This document shows, piece after piece, positions 16,782-25,416 of a stretch of 64,000 nucleotides of DNA. The notes under the pieces were generated by a model. The model ran no database searches, was not told the origin of the DNA, and worked only from the letters and a program-made list of their open reading frames with translations. This stretch comes from Pedobacter sp. Leaf216 (GTDB taxonomy: Bacteria; Bacteroidota; Bacteroidia; Sphingobacteriales; Sphingobacteriaceae). The DNA is taken from assembly GCF_001421515.1 (NCBI RefSeq), contig NZ_LMKM01000036.1, positions 1 to 64,000 of the forward strand. The letters are read 5' to 3'. Within the stretch, counting starts at the first letter, position 1, and each line of letters begins with the position of its first letter. A program made the translations under genes and the position numbers.

Positions 16782-18146
16782 ATGAAAAAATATAAATTAC
16801 TGATCATGCTTTTGCTTGTTGTTATTGTGACTGGCAGCTGCAAAAAATATCTGGACCTTAAATCCAATGCAAAGCTGGTAACCCCGCATACCCTGGCAGA
16901 TATACAGGGCATACTGGATGACGGAGAATTGCTGAACTTAAAGACCACTCCCTCTATGAACGAGTCTTCGGCAGACGATTTCTTTTTATTGCCTGCTACG
17001 TTTAATTCCCTTCCTGTTAGTTTCCAGGCCATTTATAGATGGCAACCCAATGATACGCGCTTCCCAAATGACTGGAGCCTGGGTTATCAGGCGGTTTTTA
17101 ACGCGAATTTAAGCCTGGACCTTTTGGAAAATGTAGAAAGAAATTCCGCCAATAATATGCAGTGGGACAATATCAAGGGATCGGCATTATTCTACAGGGC
17201 ATTCCATACGCTCAATCTTACCATGCAATATGCCAAGGTATACAATGAGGCGACCGCTGATGCAGATTTGGGTATAGTGCTGAGGTTATCTTCCGATTTC
17301 AATGTGCCATCGGTCCGCAGCAGTGTCCGTAATTGTTATCAAAAGGTTATTTCCGACTTAAGAGCAGCTCTGGAACTTTTGCCCGTGTACCCGGTCCACC
17401 TGATGAGACCCTCTAAAGGGGCTGTCAATGCATTGCTGGCCCGTACATATTTATTTATGGGGAAATATCAGGAGGCAAAATTCTATTCCGATGAAGCGCT
17501 AAAAATAAATTCTACCCTGATGGACTACAATGGCGACGCTTTCATCGGAGCCCTAACTGCGGCCATACCTTTTAAAAAACTTAACCCTGAAACAATTTTT
17601 TATGCAGAAATGGGGCAGATCCAGGTTCTGCATACTGCAACCAGGGGAAGGATAGACACGACATTATATGCAGACTATGCCAATGCTGATCTAAGAAAAA
17701 CAGGCTTTTTTAATCTTGTCTCGGGATACCCCCAGTATAAAGGTAGCTACACAGGGGCAACATCAGTTTTTTTTACCGGATTGGCCACAGACGAACTTTT
17801 TCTGATCCGGGCTGAATGCAATGCATACTTGGGTGAACTGACAGCTGCTCTTTCGGATGTTAATACACTGTTAAAAAATCGCTGGAATAGATCGGTAGTC
17901 TTTGTACCAGTCTTGGGAACCAACCGGGAAGATGTACTTTCAAAAATACGTCTTGAAAGAAGAAAAGAGTTGCTAATGAGAGGACTTAGATGGATTGATC
18001 TTAAAAGATATAACCGGGAAGGGGCCAATATTGTAATTTCAAGGAAGATCAACAACCAACTGATTACTTTACCTCCAAACTCGTCTTATTTTGCATTGCC
18101 CATCCCATCAGACATCATTGAAGAATCCGGCATCGCGCAAAATTAA
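16782..18146 (+). CDS. SusD/RagB-family nutrient-binding lipoprotein
   Basis: 454 aa. A lipoprotein signal peptide ends at V-T-G-S-C-K-K-Y-L with the lipobox Cys near residue 20, followed by the SusD N-terminal Y-L-D-L-K-S-N. Helical TPR-like repeats and the C-terminal E-R-R-K-E-L-L-M-R-G-L-R-W-I-D-L-K-R-Y segment are diagnostic of the family. It binds substrate at the cell surface above the SusC pore encoded just upstream. It is shorter than many SusD proteins (about 500-550 aa), as are those paired with TlpA-type units. A strong hairpin follows the gene. Confidence 0.93.
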   Translation: MKKYKLLIMLLLVVIVTGSCKKYLDLKSNAKLVTPHTLADIQGILDDGELLNLKTTPSMNESSADDFFLLPATFNSLPVSFQAIYRWQPNDTRFPNDWSLGYQAVFNANLSLDLLENVERNSANNMQWDNIKGSALFYRAFHTLNLTMQYAKVYNEATADADLGIVLRLSSDFNVPSVRSSVRNCYQKVISDLRAALELLPVYPVHLMRPSKGAVNALLARTYLFMGKYQEAKFYSDEALKINSTLMDYNGDAFIGALTAAIPFKKLNPETIFYAEMGQIQVLHTATRGRIDTTLYADYANADLRKTGFFNLVSGYPQYKGSYTGATSVFFTGLATDELFLIRAECNAYLGELTAALSDVNTLLKNRWNRSVVFVPVLGTNREDVLSKIRLERRKELLMRGLRWIDLKRYNREGANIVISRKINNQLITLPPNSSYFALPIPSDIIEESGIAQN

Positions 18147-18172
18147 GCCAAAAATTTAGCTATTTTTAAGAA

Positions 18173-18202
18173 AAACCAGGGGGCCGAAAGACCTCCTGGT
18201 TT
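18173..18202 (+). terminator. Terminator after SusD gene
   Basis: AAACCAGG (18173-18180) pairs with CCTGGTTT (18195-18202); the stem continues inward and is closed by a GAAA tetraloop at 18186-18189. It lies 27 nt after the SusD stop and between convergent genes, so it probably ends the TlpA-SusC-SusD transcript. Confidence 0.7.
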
Positions 18203-18233
18203 AATTGATAAGTTCATCACACTGTTGATCGGG

Positions 18234-18623
18234 TTACTCTGCCTCGCGGTTCAACTTTGTAATAGATCCATCTGCTGATCCGGTAACTACAGCCCCGAAT
18301 GCTGTTGAAGAAGCAGTCAGATTTGCACTTGCTTTTAATGTAGCAGAAGGGGTGCCAGGATTGTTAACATAAGTATCCTCAATACGGATAGAACAAGCCT
18401 GGTCAGTACCAGAAGGACATTCAAGTCCATCAGGGTCATAAGTCCAGTTACTTTCAGTTTCAACATCGCCAACAGTCATCGCAGAAGGACCGGTATAATG
18501 AAAAGTATACTTAACCCTTTTCTCTGCCGATAAATCTTTACCGGGTGTGAAGGCACTTTGTGTCAACACTAAACCGAACCCCAACATTAGGGCTGCAAGG
18601 TTTAAAATTTTACTTTTTAGCAT
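18234..18623 (-). CDS. DUF6520-type small secreted protein
   Basis: 129 aa from the ATG at 18623; a longer frame exists upstream, but its first 33 residues lack a plausible signal peptide start, whereas M-L-K-S-K-I-L-N-L-A-A-L-M-L-G-F-G-L-V-L begins a classical signal sequence ending near T-Q-S-A-F-T. The mature part holds two Cys (C-P-S-G-T-D-Q-A-C) in a Y-D-P-D-G-L context, then a Ser/Thr/Ala-rich tail. Small proteins of this kind sit beside TlpA, SusC/SusD and MauE genes in Sphingobacteriaceae; the paired cysteines fit a disulfide substrate. The function is unknown and the DUF assignment is from memory of the family pattern. Confidence 0.65.
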   Translation of the reverse strand: MLKSKILNLAALMLGFGLVLTQSAFTPGKDLSAEKRVKYTFHYTGPSAMTVGDVETESNWTYDPDGLECPSGTDQACSIRIEDTYVNNPGTPSATLKASANLTASSTAFGAVVTGSADGSITKLNREAE

Positions 18624-18759
18624 AGTAATTACTGCTTTATTGCTTTTGAAAAAGCAGACGAAAAAGTTTAGTTTAAATATATAGTTGCACTTCAGCCTGA
18701 CCGGATAAACGGCAAAGTACATGGTTCATCCCGGGTTTATCTGCCGGGCATTTAATTAA

Positions 18760-19248
18760 TCAGTACTGTGCCCGGCGTCCCCCTTTCTTTTTTAATTCAA
18801 CAAAAAGACAGTTAGCATTTATAACCATGAAAAATATGTCAAACCAGAAATGTGTCTTCCAGCTCATCTTAGAGATCATCCCTCCGCAGCTGCATGGAAT
18901 TTTGGGAAAGAAGTGACTTAAAGCCAGGATGACATAGATGGTAAAGCCAAAGAGTAGCAACAGGGAAATCAATAATCCCGGTTTCCTCTGGTTTAAAATC
19001 AGAAGAATGACTGTCGAGGCTTCCAGAATCGGCACCACATAAATCAGCACCAATATCACTGCACTGGAAAAAGGTTGCTGGTGCATTTGTCGCTGAAACA
19101 GGGCTAAATCAGCAAGCTTTATAAACAGGGCATAAGACCAAAGCAAAATGAGCAGAAACAATCCCAAAGAATTGAGATATGAACATGTTGGGAATTTCGC
19201 GCCGCTTGATTTTACAGAATATTTTCCTGTATCTTTTATCGTTTCCAT
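18760..19248 (-). CDS. MauE/DoxX-type redox-associated membrane protein
   Basis: 162 aa from the ATG at 19248 (a start at 19296 adds 16 hydrophilic residues). Four hydrophobic segments are visible: L-G-L-F-L-L-I-L-L-W, A-V-I-L-V-L-I-Y-V-V-P, G-L-L-I-S-L-L-L-L-F-G-F, and F-W-F-D-I-F-F-M-V. The conserved P-C-S-C-G-G loop lies near residue 118. Proteins of this type are thought to relay reducing or oxidising equivalents across the inner membrane to TlpA-like partners. The neighbouring TlpA (opposite strand) and DUF6520-type genes support that. Function inferred from family and context. Confidence 0.75.
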   Translation of the reverse strand: METIKDTGKYSVKSSGAKFPTCSYLNSLGLFLLILLWSYALFIKLADLALFQRQMHQQPFSSAVILVLIYVVPILEASTVILLILNQRKPGLLISLLLLFGFTIYVILALSHFFPKIPCSCGGMISKMSWKTHFWFDIFFMVINANCLFVELKKKGGRRAQY

Positions 19249-19395
19249 AACAATTATCTGATTACAGATTAAAGTTCGGATGGATCCAGATGACAAACCC
19301 TACAGTATTTTGGTAGATTTCAATCTCTTTAATTTAGGGCAAATACTCAAATTTTTATGACAGATTTAGGTGGAATAAGATACCATTTAAGACTT

Positions 19396-19965
19396 TTAAC
19401 GGTATAATCGCTTTATCCTGTAGAGGTATTTTGATTCAATGTTCAGAATCGATGCCAGGATATCATGAATGGGAAGATAGATGAGTTTTGGATGGTGCCG
19501 TTTAAAATAAAGATATCGATCTGCAGCATTGCTGATCCTCAGCATAAGCTCTCTCTCCTTACCAGCATGTAGACTTTCTTCGTAGATTTCCAGCAGCATC
19601 CGGTAAAGGCGGGGTTCTTTCCTGGCAAGCTCATCTGCCTTTGCGAGGTTGAGCGCAAATCCTCTACTTTCTTTAAGAAAGCCAATATACTCGATTGATA
19701 AATCACCGGTAAAAAAACCTGCAGAAGGTAAAAAGAAACCGCTTTCCATAATCCAGGCTGTATGTTGCTCCTGGCCAGAAACAAAATAACCCCTTACCAG
19801 CCCATGTTCGATAAAATAGATTACCGGAAAAGAATATTCCGGAGTACTCACCAATAAACCTTTCTCAAAAACCTTAGGCACAAAAATATCCAGCAAACAA
19901 TCAACAAGATGTTTTTCCGCAGTCCGCAGGTTTAATAGTTTATCTATGAGTCTTTCCATTTTCAC
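19396..19965 (-). CDS. Crp/Fnr-like cyclic nucleotide-binding-fold regulator
   Basis: 189 aa. The N-terminal half follows the cNMP-binding beta-roll pattern (F-P-V-I-Y-F-I-E-H-G-L-V-R-G-Y-F, then A-W-I-M-E-S-G-F-F-L-P) and the C-terminal part resembles the small HTH of Bacteroidota Crp-like proteins (L-P-I-H-D-I-L-A-S-I-L-N-I-E-S-K-Y-L-Y-R-I-K). It starts inside the end of the upstream gene (ATGA overlap), so the two are translationally coupled. Tandem Crp-like pairs of this size are unusual; they may form a heterodimer. The ligand is unknown. Confidence 0.7.
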   Translation of the reverse strand: MKMERLIDKLLNLRTAEKHLVDCLLDIFVPKVFEKGLLVSTPEYSFPVIYFIEHGLVRGYFVSGQEQHTAWIMESGFFLPSAGFFTGDLSIEYIGFLKESRGFALNLAKADELARKEPRLYRMLLEIYEESLHAGKERELMLRISNAADRYLYFKRHHPKLIYLPIHDILASILNIESKYLYRIKRLYR

Positions 19966-20528
19966 AGGTAACTGTTATCGTAAATCAGTAGATAATCAAG
20001 GATCTGTTCATGCGGGTAGGCTTTAAATAAGTCCGGATGATCTGATCTGTATTCTTCGTAAAAAGCTTTTTTACCCTTTGCCTTTCTGCAGTGATATTCA
20101 ATTAAACCCCAGGTATGCGTATTATCTTCAATTCCATCCGCAATTTTCTTTAGTTCCATAAAACGGGCGCTTAATTTCAAAATTGCCGCAATCTCAACCT
20201 GTACCAGTAAACTTCCCTTTAGCACCTCAATATCACTTCTGTTTTGATACTGACCGAAAGGATTGCCTTCGCTGGTGATAGCGCCCGGAAAAGAAAACCT
20301 AACCGTCCTCGCTGGATATTCTCCACGTGCCGGCCTGACAAAACGGATATATCCATCAAGGATAAACCAGATATACTTTTCCGCTTCCCCTGCGTTTTTG
20401 ATAATCTGTGTAGATTGATATTCTACCAACTTTAACAATGGACGAAGCACCTTACGCAGGCCCGGGCTTACATAGCCATACCAATCGAGCTGCCCGATCA
20501 GTAGATCATATTGAATGTTGTCAATCAT
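19962..20528 (-). CDS. Crp/Fnr-like regulator, second of a coupled pair
   Basis: 188 aa. A cNMP-binding-like N-terminus is seen (I-I-K-N-A-G-E-A-E-K-Y-I-W-F-I-L-D-G-Y-I-R-F-V, then F-S-F-P-G-A-I-T-S-E-G-N-P-F). The C-terminal segment (A-Y-P-H-E-Q-I-L-D-Y-L-L-I) is short and lacks a clear recognition helix, so DNA binding may depend on the partner encoded immediately downstream with a 4-nt overlap. The pair is likely an operon read from about 20.55 kb. Assignment by fold pattern only. Confidence 0.62.
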   Translation of the reverse strand: MIDNIQYDLLIGQLDWYGYVSPGLRKVLRPLLKLVEYQSTQIIKNAGEAEKYIWFILDGYIRFVRPARGEYPARTVRFSFPGAITSEGNPFGQYQNRSDIEVLKGSLLVQVEIAAILKLSARFMELKKIADGIEDNTHTWGLIEYHCRKAKGKKAFYEEYRSDHPDLFKAYPHEQILDYLLIYDNSYL

Positions 20529-21465
20529 AATAAAAGTTTAAATTTTCCATACCATCAAAATTCCTGCACCATGACCGAAGGATAAAAAAACACCTTTGCC
20601 AGTCATTTGCAATAGCTAATAAATAAGGCCCTTAAAACAAAAAATATTATATATCCTTGTCGAATTATTATATAACCTGTCCTAAGGGCACTAACAAAAA
20701 CTACTTCTCAATAACCATCTGTATCTCTATCAACCATAATGATTACCTCAACCCCTTACTCAATTTCGCCTGCTCAAATGCACTTCATATTGGATTTTTA
20801 TTTGTTTATATCATAATTTATTATGTGAATAACCTAAATGTCCATGCGAACGACATAAATGACCATGTGAATGACATATACCTCGCCATCAGATCCATCA
20901 GCCTAAAGTGTTGGCTTTACCCACATCAGAAATTTTCATCTCACGATCCTTTTAAAATATCCTGAATTCACAATTTTTTCTAACACCATAAATGCAAATG
21001 AAACTCCTTATCACATATCTGTCAAGTGGCAAAAACTGCCACCCCAAGCCACCCCCTTAATTTTTATCTAATTGTTACTAAAACCTTTATAATTATGGAA
21101 AAAGCTCAGCCTTTTATGGCAAGTAGGGAAATAATCATAATTCAGGTGGAATTTATGTTACTTCCAGGTGAGTTTTTTAATGTTTCGAGGTAACATTTAT
21201 TACTTCTTGAAGAGATTCATGGGCCAAATACAAGAAAAATGGCAAAAATGCCGAATACTTTTTGGTAAGAATCCTGCTGTGTTTACAATATTATGACAAT
21301 CAACCTATGTTCAGTTGGCACAATAATTAGGTTTTTTCTTCGGTATATGCAGAAGCAAAAGAAGGGACGGCCCAGAGAATTGGGTTTGCAGGCCGAAAAT
21401 GTGCGAGGGGAGAACCAAGCTGTCTGTTTGCTTTTTTTGAACTTGAGCTATCCGAACGTTCGGAT
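20529..21465. other. Intergenic region between regulators and mobilization genes
   Basis: About 0.94 kb with no supported gene. Two adjacent 21-nt direct repeats of the form AAATGnCCATGnGAAnGACAT lie at 20836-20856 and 20857-20877. A perfect 16-bp palindrome, ATCCGAACGTTCGGAT, lies at 21450-21465, directly against the stop codon of the DUF5712 gene. Short open frames here have no family features. Confidence 0.45.
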
Positions 21466-22440
21466 TCAACGTTGCATACCTCGTCCCCGCTTCCTTGACT
21501 TTTTACGTCTCCGTTTTTCAGCCTCCTCAACAGTATCAGCCGCAATATCGGGAACATAAACAGGCGCTATCAATACCTCTAAAAAGTCTCCAACTGATTT
21601 ACCTGTCACCTGCAACATATCACCGACAGAAGAAAACAATCCTTTATCTACATCACGAGCAAGATCATTGGCTACTGATCTACTTTGATAACTTTTAGCA
21701 GCACCCTCCAGCAGAACATCTAGCTGCTCCCTTTGCTGTAAAGTGCCATTCTTTAAAATATTGGCATAGGCCAGGGTATCCCTGAGGTTGCGCTCAAAGC
21801 CAAACTGCTCATCAAACAAACGCTCCCCACATTGCTTAAAAGCCATCCGGTCAAACTGCCCCATTTTTTTAGAGTGCTCAGCATTTTTACCTTTCGAGCT
21901 GTTCATAGGGCTCAGCTTTATTTTATTGGTGATATCCCTGCGGCTGACGATTACCTGTATATGCAGCTGGTTTCCACTCTTTTTTTCTCCGCGCTTCCGG
22001 CTACCATCTTTAACCGCTGCATCCTTATGGCTATAATACCGGTTATGCTCCACTTTACCAAACCAGAGCAAATCCTTATTGCCGGCAATCCCAGCTCGTT
22101 TAAAGTTCCTGGCATATTCATCCATTACTTTCTCTGTATATGCTTTCAGCACATTTTTCATATCAGAATCCCCAACCGATTTCCTTAAGTGCTCGAGTTC
22201 CTTTTGGCTTGGGCTGATGTTGATCAGGAAAAACTTCGCCTCATGTCGCCCCAGCTTGGCATTGTTTCCATCCAGTGCCCTGCGCACATCATAGGCCTCC
22301 ACATCCTGATGGTTTCCATTGAACCATAGTTCCGGCTGCTTTAGCTCCTCCGTGCGGTTCTCCTTTTCCAGGTAATTTACCAATCCTCCACTGCTGCCCT
22401 CGTTACTCGCTTCCTTATTGTCCGTAATATTGATGAACAT
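21466..22440 (-). CDS. DUF5712-type relaxase-like mobilization protein
   Basis: 324 aa. The N-terminus has G-G-L-V-N-Y-L-E-K-E-N with a Tyr placed as in mobilization relaxases, and the middle has G-N-Q-L-H-I-Q-V-I-V-S-R-R-D (residues about 157-170), resembling the HUH metal-binding motif region but with only one clear His. Clusters of Lys/Arg close the protein (K-R-R-R-K-K-S-R-K-R-G-R-G). In Bacteroidota mobilizable elements proteins of this family sit directly after a BfmA/BtgA protein, as here (2 nt gap). The likely job is nicking at oriT during conjugative mobilization by a helper element; no type IV secretion genes are present in the window. Confidence 0.72.
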   Translation of the reverse strand: MFINITDNKEASNEGSSGGLVNYLEKENRTEELKQPELWFNGNHQDVEAYDVRRALDGNNAKLGRHEAKFFLINISPSQKELEHLRKSVGDSDMKNVLKAYTEKVMDEYARNFKRAGIAGNKDLLWFGKVEHNRYYSHKDAAVKDGSRKRGEKKSGNQLHIQVIVSRRDITNKIKLSPMNSSKGKNAEHSKKMGQFDRMAFKQCGERLFDEQFGFERNLRDTLAYANILKNGTLQQREQLDVLLEGAAKSYQSRSVANDLARDVDKGLFSSVGDMLQVTGKSVGDFLEVLIAPVYVPDIAADTVEEAEKRRRKKSRKRGRGMQR

Positions 22441-22442
22441 CG

Positions 22443-23027
22443 TTATAAAAGGTCAATCTGGTTTTTGGCGATCCTGATCAGGTCCTCTTTCTCCTTGGCC
22501 GAGGTCATTGTACCAAAAGCATCCCTGTTTTTGATGTAAGTGCCTAATATGTAGTGAAACTGTTTTTTAAGCTGCTCTTTGGTAGATAGTTTCATTAGGA
22601 TGCTTTTAAGCACTACATCTGTATTCGATAGTCTGCTGCTGTAGTTTTTTCCAGCTGATAAAAGTTCATCCTGTCCACTAGCTAGCGTACCACTTTTTTT
22701 CTCCAACTCTTTAAGAATGTTATTGATATCACGTTGGTTACCCGTCATCCGATCCACCTCTCTTTTGATCGGAATAAGCAGGTCATTTTCCTGGGTCTTG
22801 ATAAAACCGATGTAATCCTTGTGCTGTTTGAGCAGTGTATTCTTCAATAGCTCATCGTTAATGTCCAGTGGATCTTTCTTACTCCGAAAGAAGTAATCCA
22901 CCATCTGCGCAAAAACCAGCCGGTTCGGGCGGCCAAGCTTTTGCGCGATCTTATCCATTTTGACCGCGATCTGTGCATTATATTTTATGGTTCTTAACGT
23001 TTCCATTTTCAGCTCTTCGTTGTTCAT
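22443..23027 (-). CDS. BfmA/BtgA-family mobilization protein
   Basis: 194 aa. The N-terminal T-I-K-Y-N-A-Q-I-A-V-K-M-D-K-I-A-Q-K-L-G resembles the ribbon-helix-helix-like start of BfmA/BtgA proteins, followed by F-A-Q-M-V-D-Y-F and a long charged helical region, probably a coiled coil. The protein is expected to bind oriT and recruit the relaxase encoded 2 nt downstream. The upstream 200 nt are dense in palindromes, consistent with the DNA site it would bind. Family assignment from pattern and gene order. Confidence 0.75.
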   Translation of the reverse strand: MNNEELKMETLRTIKYNAQIAVKMDKIAQKLGRPNRLVFAQMVDYFFRSKKDPLDINDELLKNTLLKQHKDYIGFIKTQENDLLIPIKREVDRMTGNQRDINNILKELEKKSGTLASGQDELLSAGKNYSSRLSNTDVVLKSILMKLSTKEQLKKQFHYILGTYIKNRDAFGTMTSAKEKEDLIRIAKNQIDLL

Positions 23028-23240
23028 TAATTAACTTGTTATATACATTACGGTATATATTGCCCCATAGATATGCAGCTATATGACTATGCATATATCT
23101 GTATATCCCGAACCCTGCAAAGGGTTCCTTTTTCTTTAATCCTATCGCCACCAGCGGCCAAGAGAACCCCCGGAGGGTTCTCTAAACAGCCTTTACGCTA
23201 GCGTAAAGGCTAAGATGGTGAGGCTCTGCCCAACCACCGC
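23028..23240. other. Palindrome-rich candidate oriT / mobilization control region
   Basis: Between bfmA and the next gene lie GAACCCT-GCAA-AGGGTTC (23110-23127), AGAGAACCC-ccgga-GGGTTCTCT (23161-23183) and a perfect 24-bp palindrome at 23188-23211 with half-site AGCCTTTACGCT. AGATAT/ATATCT arms at about 23069-23100 lie just upstream of the bfmA start. Several inverted repeats immediately upstream of a mobilization operon is the usual architecture of oriT. No nic site can be assigned by eye. The following 150 nt up to 23397 show nothing further. Confidence 0.5.
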
Positions 23241-23397
23241 TTGCTCCTTTTTTTGGAAATGAAAAAGGACCTTTTGCATACTGCCATAACCCCTCAAAGT
23301 TTTTTAGTGAAAGACCGATCCCAACAAATCTCCCATAAGAATTATTCAAAAAAACTATTTTAAAATGCTCAGATTATTATGTTATACTCACAGATCC

Positions 23398-23718
23398 TTA
23401 AGATAAATTGCAACTTAACACAGTCTCGTTTTCCAGGTTCCAAGATACCCGGCTTCCGAGGAATGGGTTATAGGATGGGCTATAAAAGATGTACCCAAAA
23501 ACCTGAAGTTCACCAATACACTTATGATAAGTTGAGGTTGAATAGATCTTGGATGAACGCATGAGCCTGCTCCGGCTGACCTGAAAAGGGTGAGTCAACC
23601 CAGAATTTTCCGAAGCAAAAATCAGCGCAGCCAAGAGACTCACATGAAACGCCGAAAGCCTTTGATCCGCGTAAATCCGGTCTTTGAGATAATCAAGGTT
23701 TCTATTTATGCTCCCCAT
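23398..23718 (-). CDS. Hypothetical mobile-element protein, possibly DNA-binding
   Basis: 106 aa. I chose the ATG at 23718 because a G-rich Shine-Dalgarno-like sequence (GGGGGGAGG) lies 4 nt before it and it overlaps the upstream gene by 17 nt; a longer frame would start at 23820. The sequence L-S-A-F-H-V-S-L-L-A-A-L-I-F-A-S-E-N followed by S-R-S-R-L-M-R-S-S-K-I-Y-S-T-S-T-Y-H-K suggests a winged-helix or replication-initiator-like DNA-binding fold. It is coupled to the HTH_17 gene. The family has no name I can give with confidence. Confidence 0.6.
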   Translation of the reverse strand: MGSINRNLDYLKDRIYADQRLSAFHVSLLAALIFASENSGLTHPFQVSRSRLMRSSKIYSTSTYHKCIGELQVFGYIFYSPSYNPFLGSRVSWNLENETVLSCNLS

Positions 23719-24019
23719 GTGCCTCCCCCCGAAATAATCGTTTGACAACCGCATTCTCTGGCGTACCATTACCCAGGATCCGCCTGATATCCTCATGGCT
23801 AAAATATACGATGCGGCCAATTTTGGTAAAGGGCAGTTTACCGCTGACCCGCAAGTGCAGCAAAGTACCTGCAGAAATTTTCATCAGTTTCCTGACCTCA
23901 GAACTTTTGAGGTATTCATCAGGCATTGCCGTTTGGAGCGGAACAATTTTTTTGATCTCTTCGATCAGATCGCTTTTTAGTTCAAGCAGATCACTTTTGG
24001 TAACCAGGTCTAAGTTCAT
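23702..24019 (-). CDS. Excisionase-like helix-turn-helix protein (HTH_17)
   Basis: 105 aa. The C-terminal 55 residues form a MerR/excisionase-type HTH: Y-L-K-S-S-E-V-R-K-L-M-K-I-S-A-G-T-L-L-H-L-R, then G-K-L-P-F-T-K-I-G-R-I-V-Y-F. An N-terminal helical arm precedes it. Proteins of this type accompany integrases and mobilization modules in Bacteroidota elements and act as excision or transfer regulators. It overlaps the next gene by 17 nt. The integrase lies 25 kb away at the other end, which fits an element carrying cargo between its ends. Confidence 0.78.
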   Translation of the reverse strand: MNLDLVTKSDLLELKSDLIEEIKKIVPLQTAMPDEYLKSSEVRKLMKISAGTLLHLRVSGKLPFTKIGRIVYFSHEDIRRILGNGTPENAVVKRLFRGEAHGEHK

Positions 24020-24165
24020 GTCTCTTAAAATTTAATGATCAATGCTCTCCAGCTAGCCATAACAAGAAGCTATCTATTTGGAGATTTAACATCAAAGGTG
24101 AGAACAGAAACATGTAATCAGATGCCCAATGGAGGTGTTTGGGCATCACTGCGCTTTAAACTACG

Positions 24166-24921
24166 CTAATGTTGGTTAACAGGCTTAACCGGAACAATAT
24201 CAAAAGCCCTATCCTTGTCAGATATGAAAATATATTTAGAAGAGTCTTCAGAAGAAAAATAATTCTGTGCAGTTGCCAAAGGTATTGGCTTATCTCCATG
24301 AACAAAATTCTTTGCAATCATCTTATACCATGGACTATGCCCCTGAGTGCTCACCAGTCTTTTGCCATTTGGCAGCATCAGTTTTTGAAACTGGCGCATG
24401 AGATCCATAAATGCCGCTATATTACCACTGTTGATTACAATTTTTTCACTCGCCTCATACTGCAATATTTCATCGAGCTGAGTCTGTAAATCTGCTAATT
24501 CATCTTTGAGCAACGCAATTTCCACATCCCTTTGACGCAGCATCTTTTCTGTCGAAGTGTTTACTTTCCACTCATCAATGGTATATAAGAATCCTTGGAA
24601 GGCTTCTAATTTATCCAGGTTGGCAGAGTGAATTTCATATTCAGATTTAAATGGGTTTTTAGCTGAATAAAAAGTAATTCTTCTTTGGATGCTCTGGTTT
24701 ACCTTGCGGAAGAAAGTTTCCCTTCCATCCGGGTTCCGTAGCAGATAATGGTTTAAATGGAAATCATAAAATGCTTTATATTCACCGTATGGCAGGCCAT
24801 AAAGCTTCAGTGCAAAGAAATTATCTTCTAATTTTCTGTTAGAGAATATAGGATTGCCTATCTCATATGGATGTGCGGAGAAGTCGAATCTCCCCCTAAA
24901 TTTAAAAAAACGTTCTGTCAT
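24166..24921 (-). CDS. Hypothetical protein of the mobilization module
   Basis: 251 aa, not recognised. The N-terminal region is aromatic-rich (F-F-K-F-R-G-R-F-D-F). A probable coiled coil spans about residues 125-155 (R-D-V-E-I-A-L-L-K-D-E-L-A-D-L-Q-T-Q-L). The C-terminal part (S-P-W-Y-K-M-I-A-K-N-F-V-H-G) may be a small helical DNA-binding domain. It is co-directional with the HTH and mobilization genes and may belong to an RteC-like regulator group, but I could not support that. No signal peptide or membrane segment. Confidence 0.5.
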   Translation of the reverse strand: MTERFFKFRGRFDFSAHPYEIGNPIFSNRKLEDNFFALKLYGLPYGEYKAFYDFHLNHYLLRNPDGRETFFRKVNQSIQRRITFYSAKNPFKSEYEIHSANLDKLEAFQGFLYTIDEWKVNTSTEKMLRQRDVEIALLKDELADLQTQLDEILQYEASEKIVINSGNIAAFMDLMRQFQKLMLPNGKRLVSTQGHSPWYKMIAKNFVHGDKPIPLATAQNYFSSEDSSKYIFISDKDRAFDIVPVKPVNQH

Positions 24922-24939
24922 GATAAATTAGCGAGTGGG

Positions 24940-25049
24940 AGTTCCCTTTCAGTAACCAGACAGGGAACTGTTAACAATTTATAGCAATATACAACTATTC
25001 AGGTCTGCAGACAACTTCCGGCTTTCGCCGCTTCTGAAGTTGTTTTTTA
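24940..25049 (+). terminator. Hairpin pair with T-run, terminator or small RNA 3' end
   Basis: ACAACTTC (25011-25018) pairs with GAAGTTGT (25036-25043), with an inner CGGC-TTTC-GCCG stem, and is followed by TTTTTT on the + strand, a good intrinsic terminator. Upstream, AGTTCCCT (24940-24947) pairs with AGGGAACT (24962-24969). No + strand gene precedes it, since the neighbouring gene is on the minus strand, so a short + strand RNA of about 100 nt could end here. Confidence 0.4.
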
Positions 25050-25416
25050 ACAGTACAACCTTTGGATGGAAGCACCCTCGAACACTGAGTCGACAAAGGC
25101 AAAGCATCAATTTCGAATACCGATCCCTATCCAATCTCCTCACCAGATCTAGGTTCACCTGGTTAATCTTCCTGAGTATCCATCACCTCTGGCGTTATAG
25201 TGAATTATCCGCGCCATGCAAGAAAAAGGTCTATTTAAAACTTAATCGATTTAGGATGTATGAAATGGGCTTTTTTTTATATTTCGATTTGACTTTTTTT
25301 TATGACTTTCAGGCTAAAATGATATATTTGAATTCGTCTCTGGACTAAAAAAACGCTCTCAGGTGGTAGCAGCTTATCATCGTGAAGGGAAATATTTAAC
25401 TAATCAATTATAGAAA
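25050..25416. other. Leader region of the LytTR regulator gene
   Basis: No supported gene. TATATTTG at 25323-25330 matches the Bacteroidota -7 element and would place a transcription start about 80 nt before the regulator ATG; a TTG at the right upstream distance is not evident. Nothing else is recognised. Confidence 0.35.

Noticed and set aside
20657..20965. 102-aa plus-strand open frame in the regulator/mobilization intergenic region
   Set aside because: Low-complexity, contains the 21-nt direct repeats, no family features; likely not coding.
21450..21465. 16-bp palindrome as terminator of the DUF5712 gene
   Set aside because: No T-run follows on the minus strand; it may be a protein-binding site, so it is only noted in the intergenic entry.
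25040..25348. 102-aa plus-strand open frame before the LytTR gene
   Set aside because: Begins inside the terminator hairpin and overlaps the -7-like element; sequence looks random.
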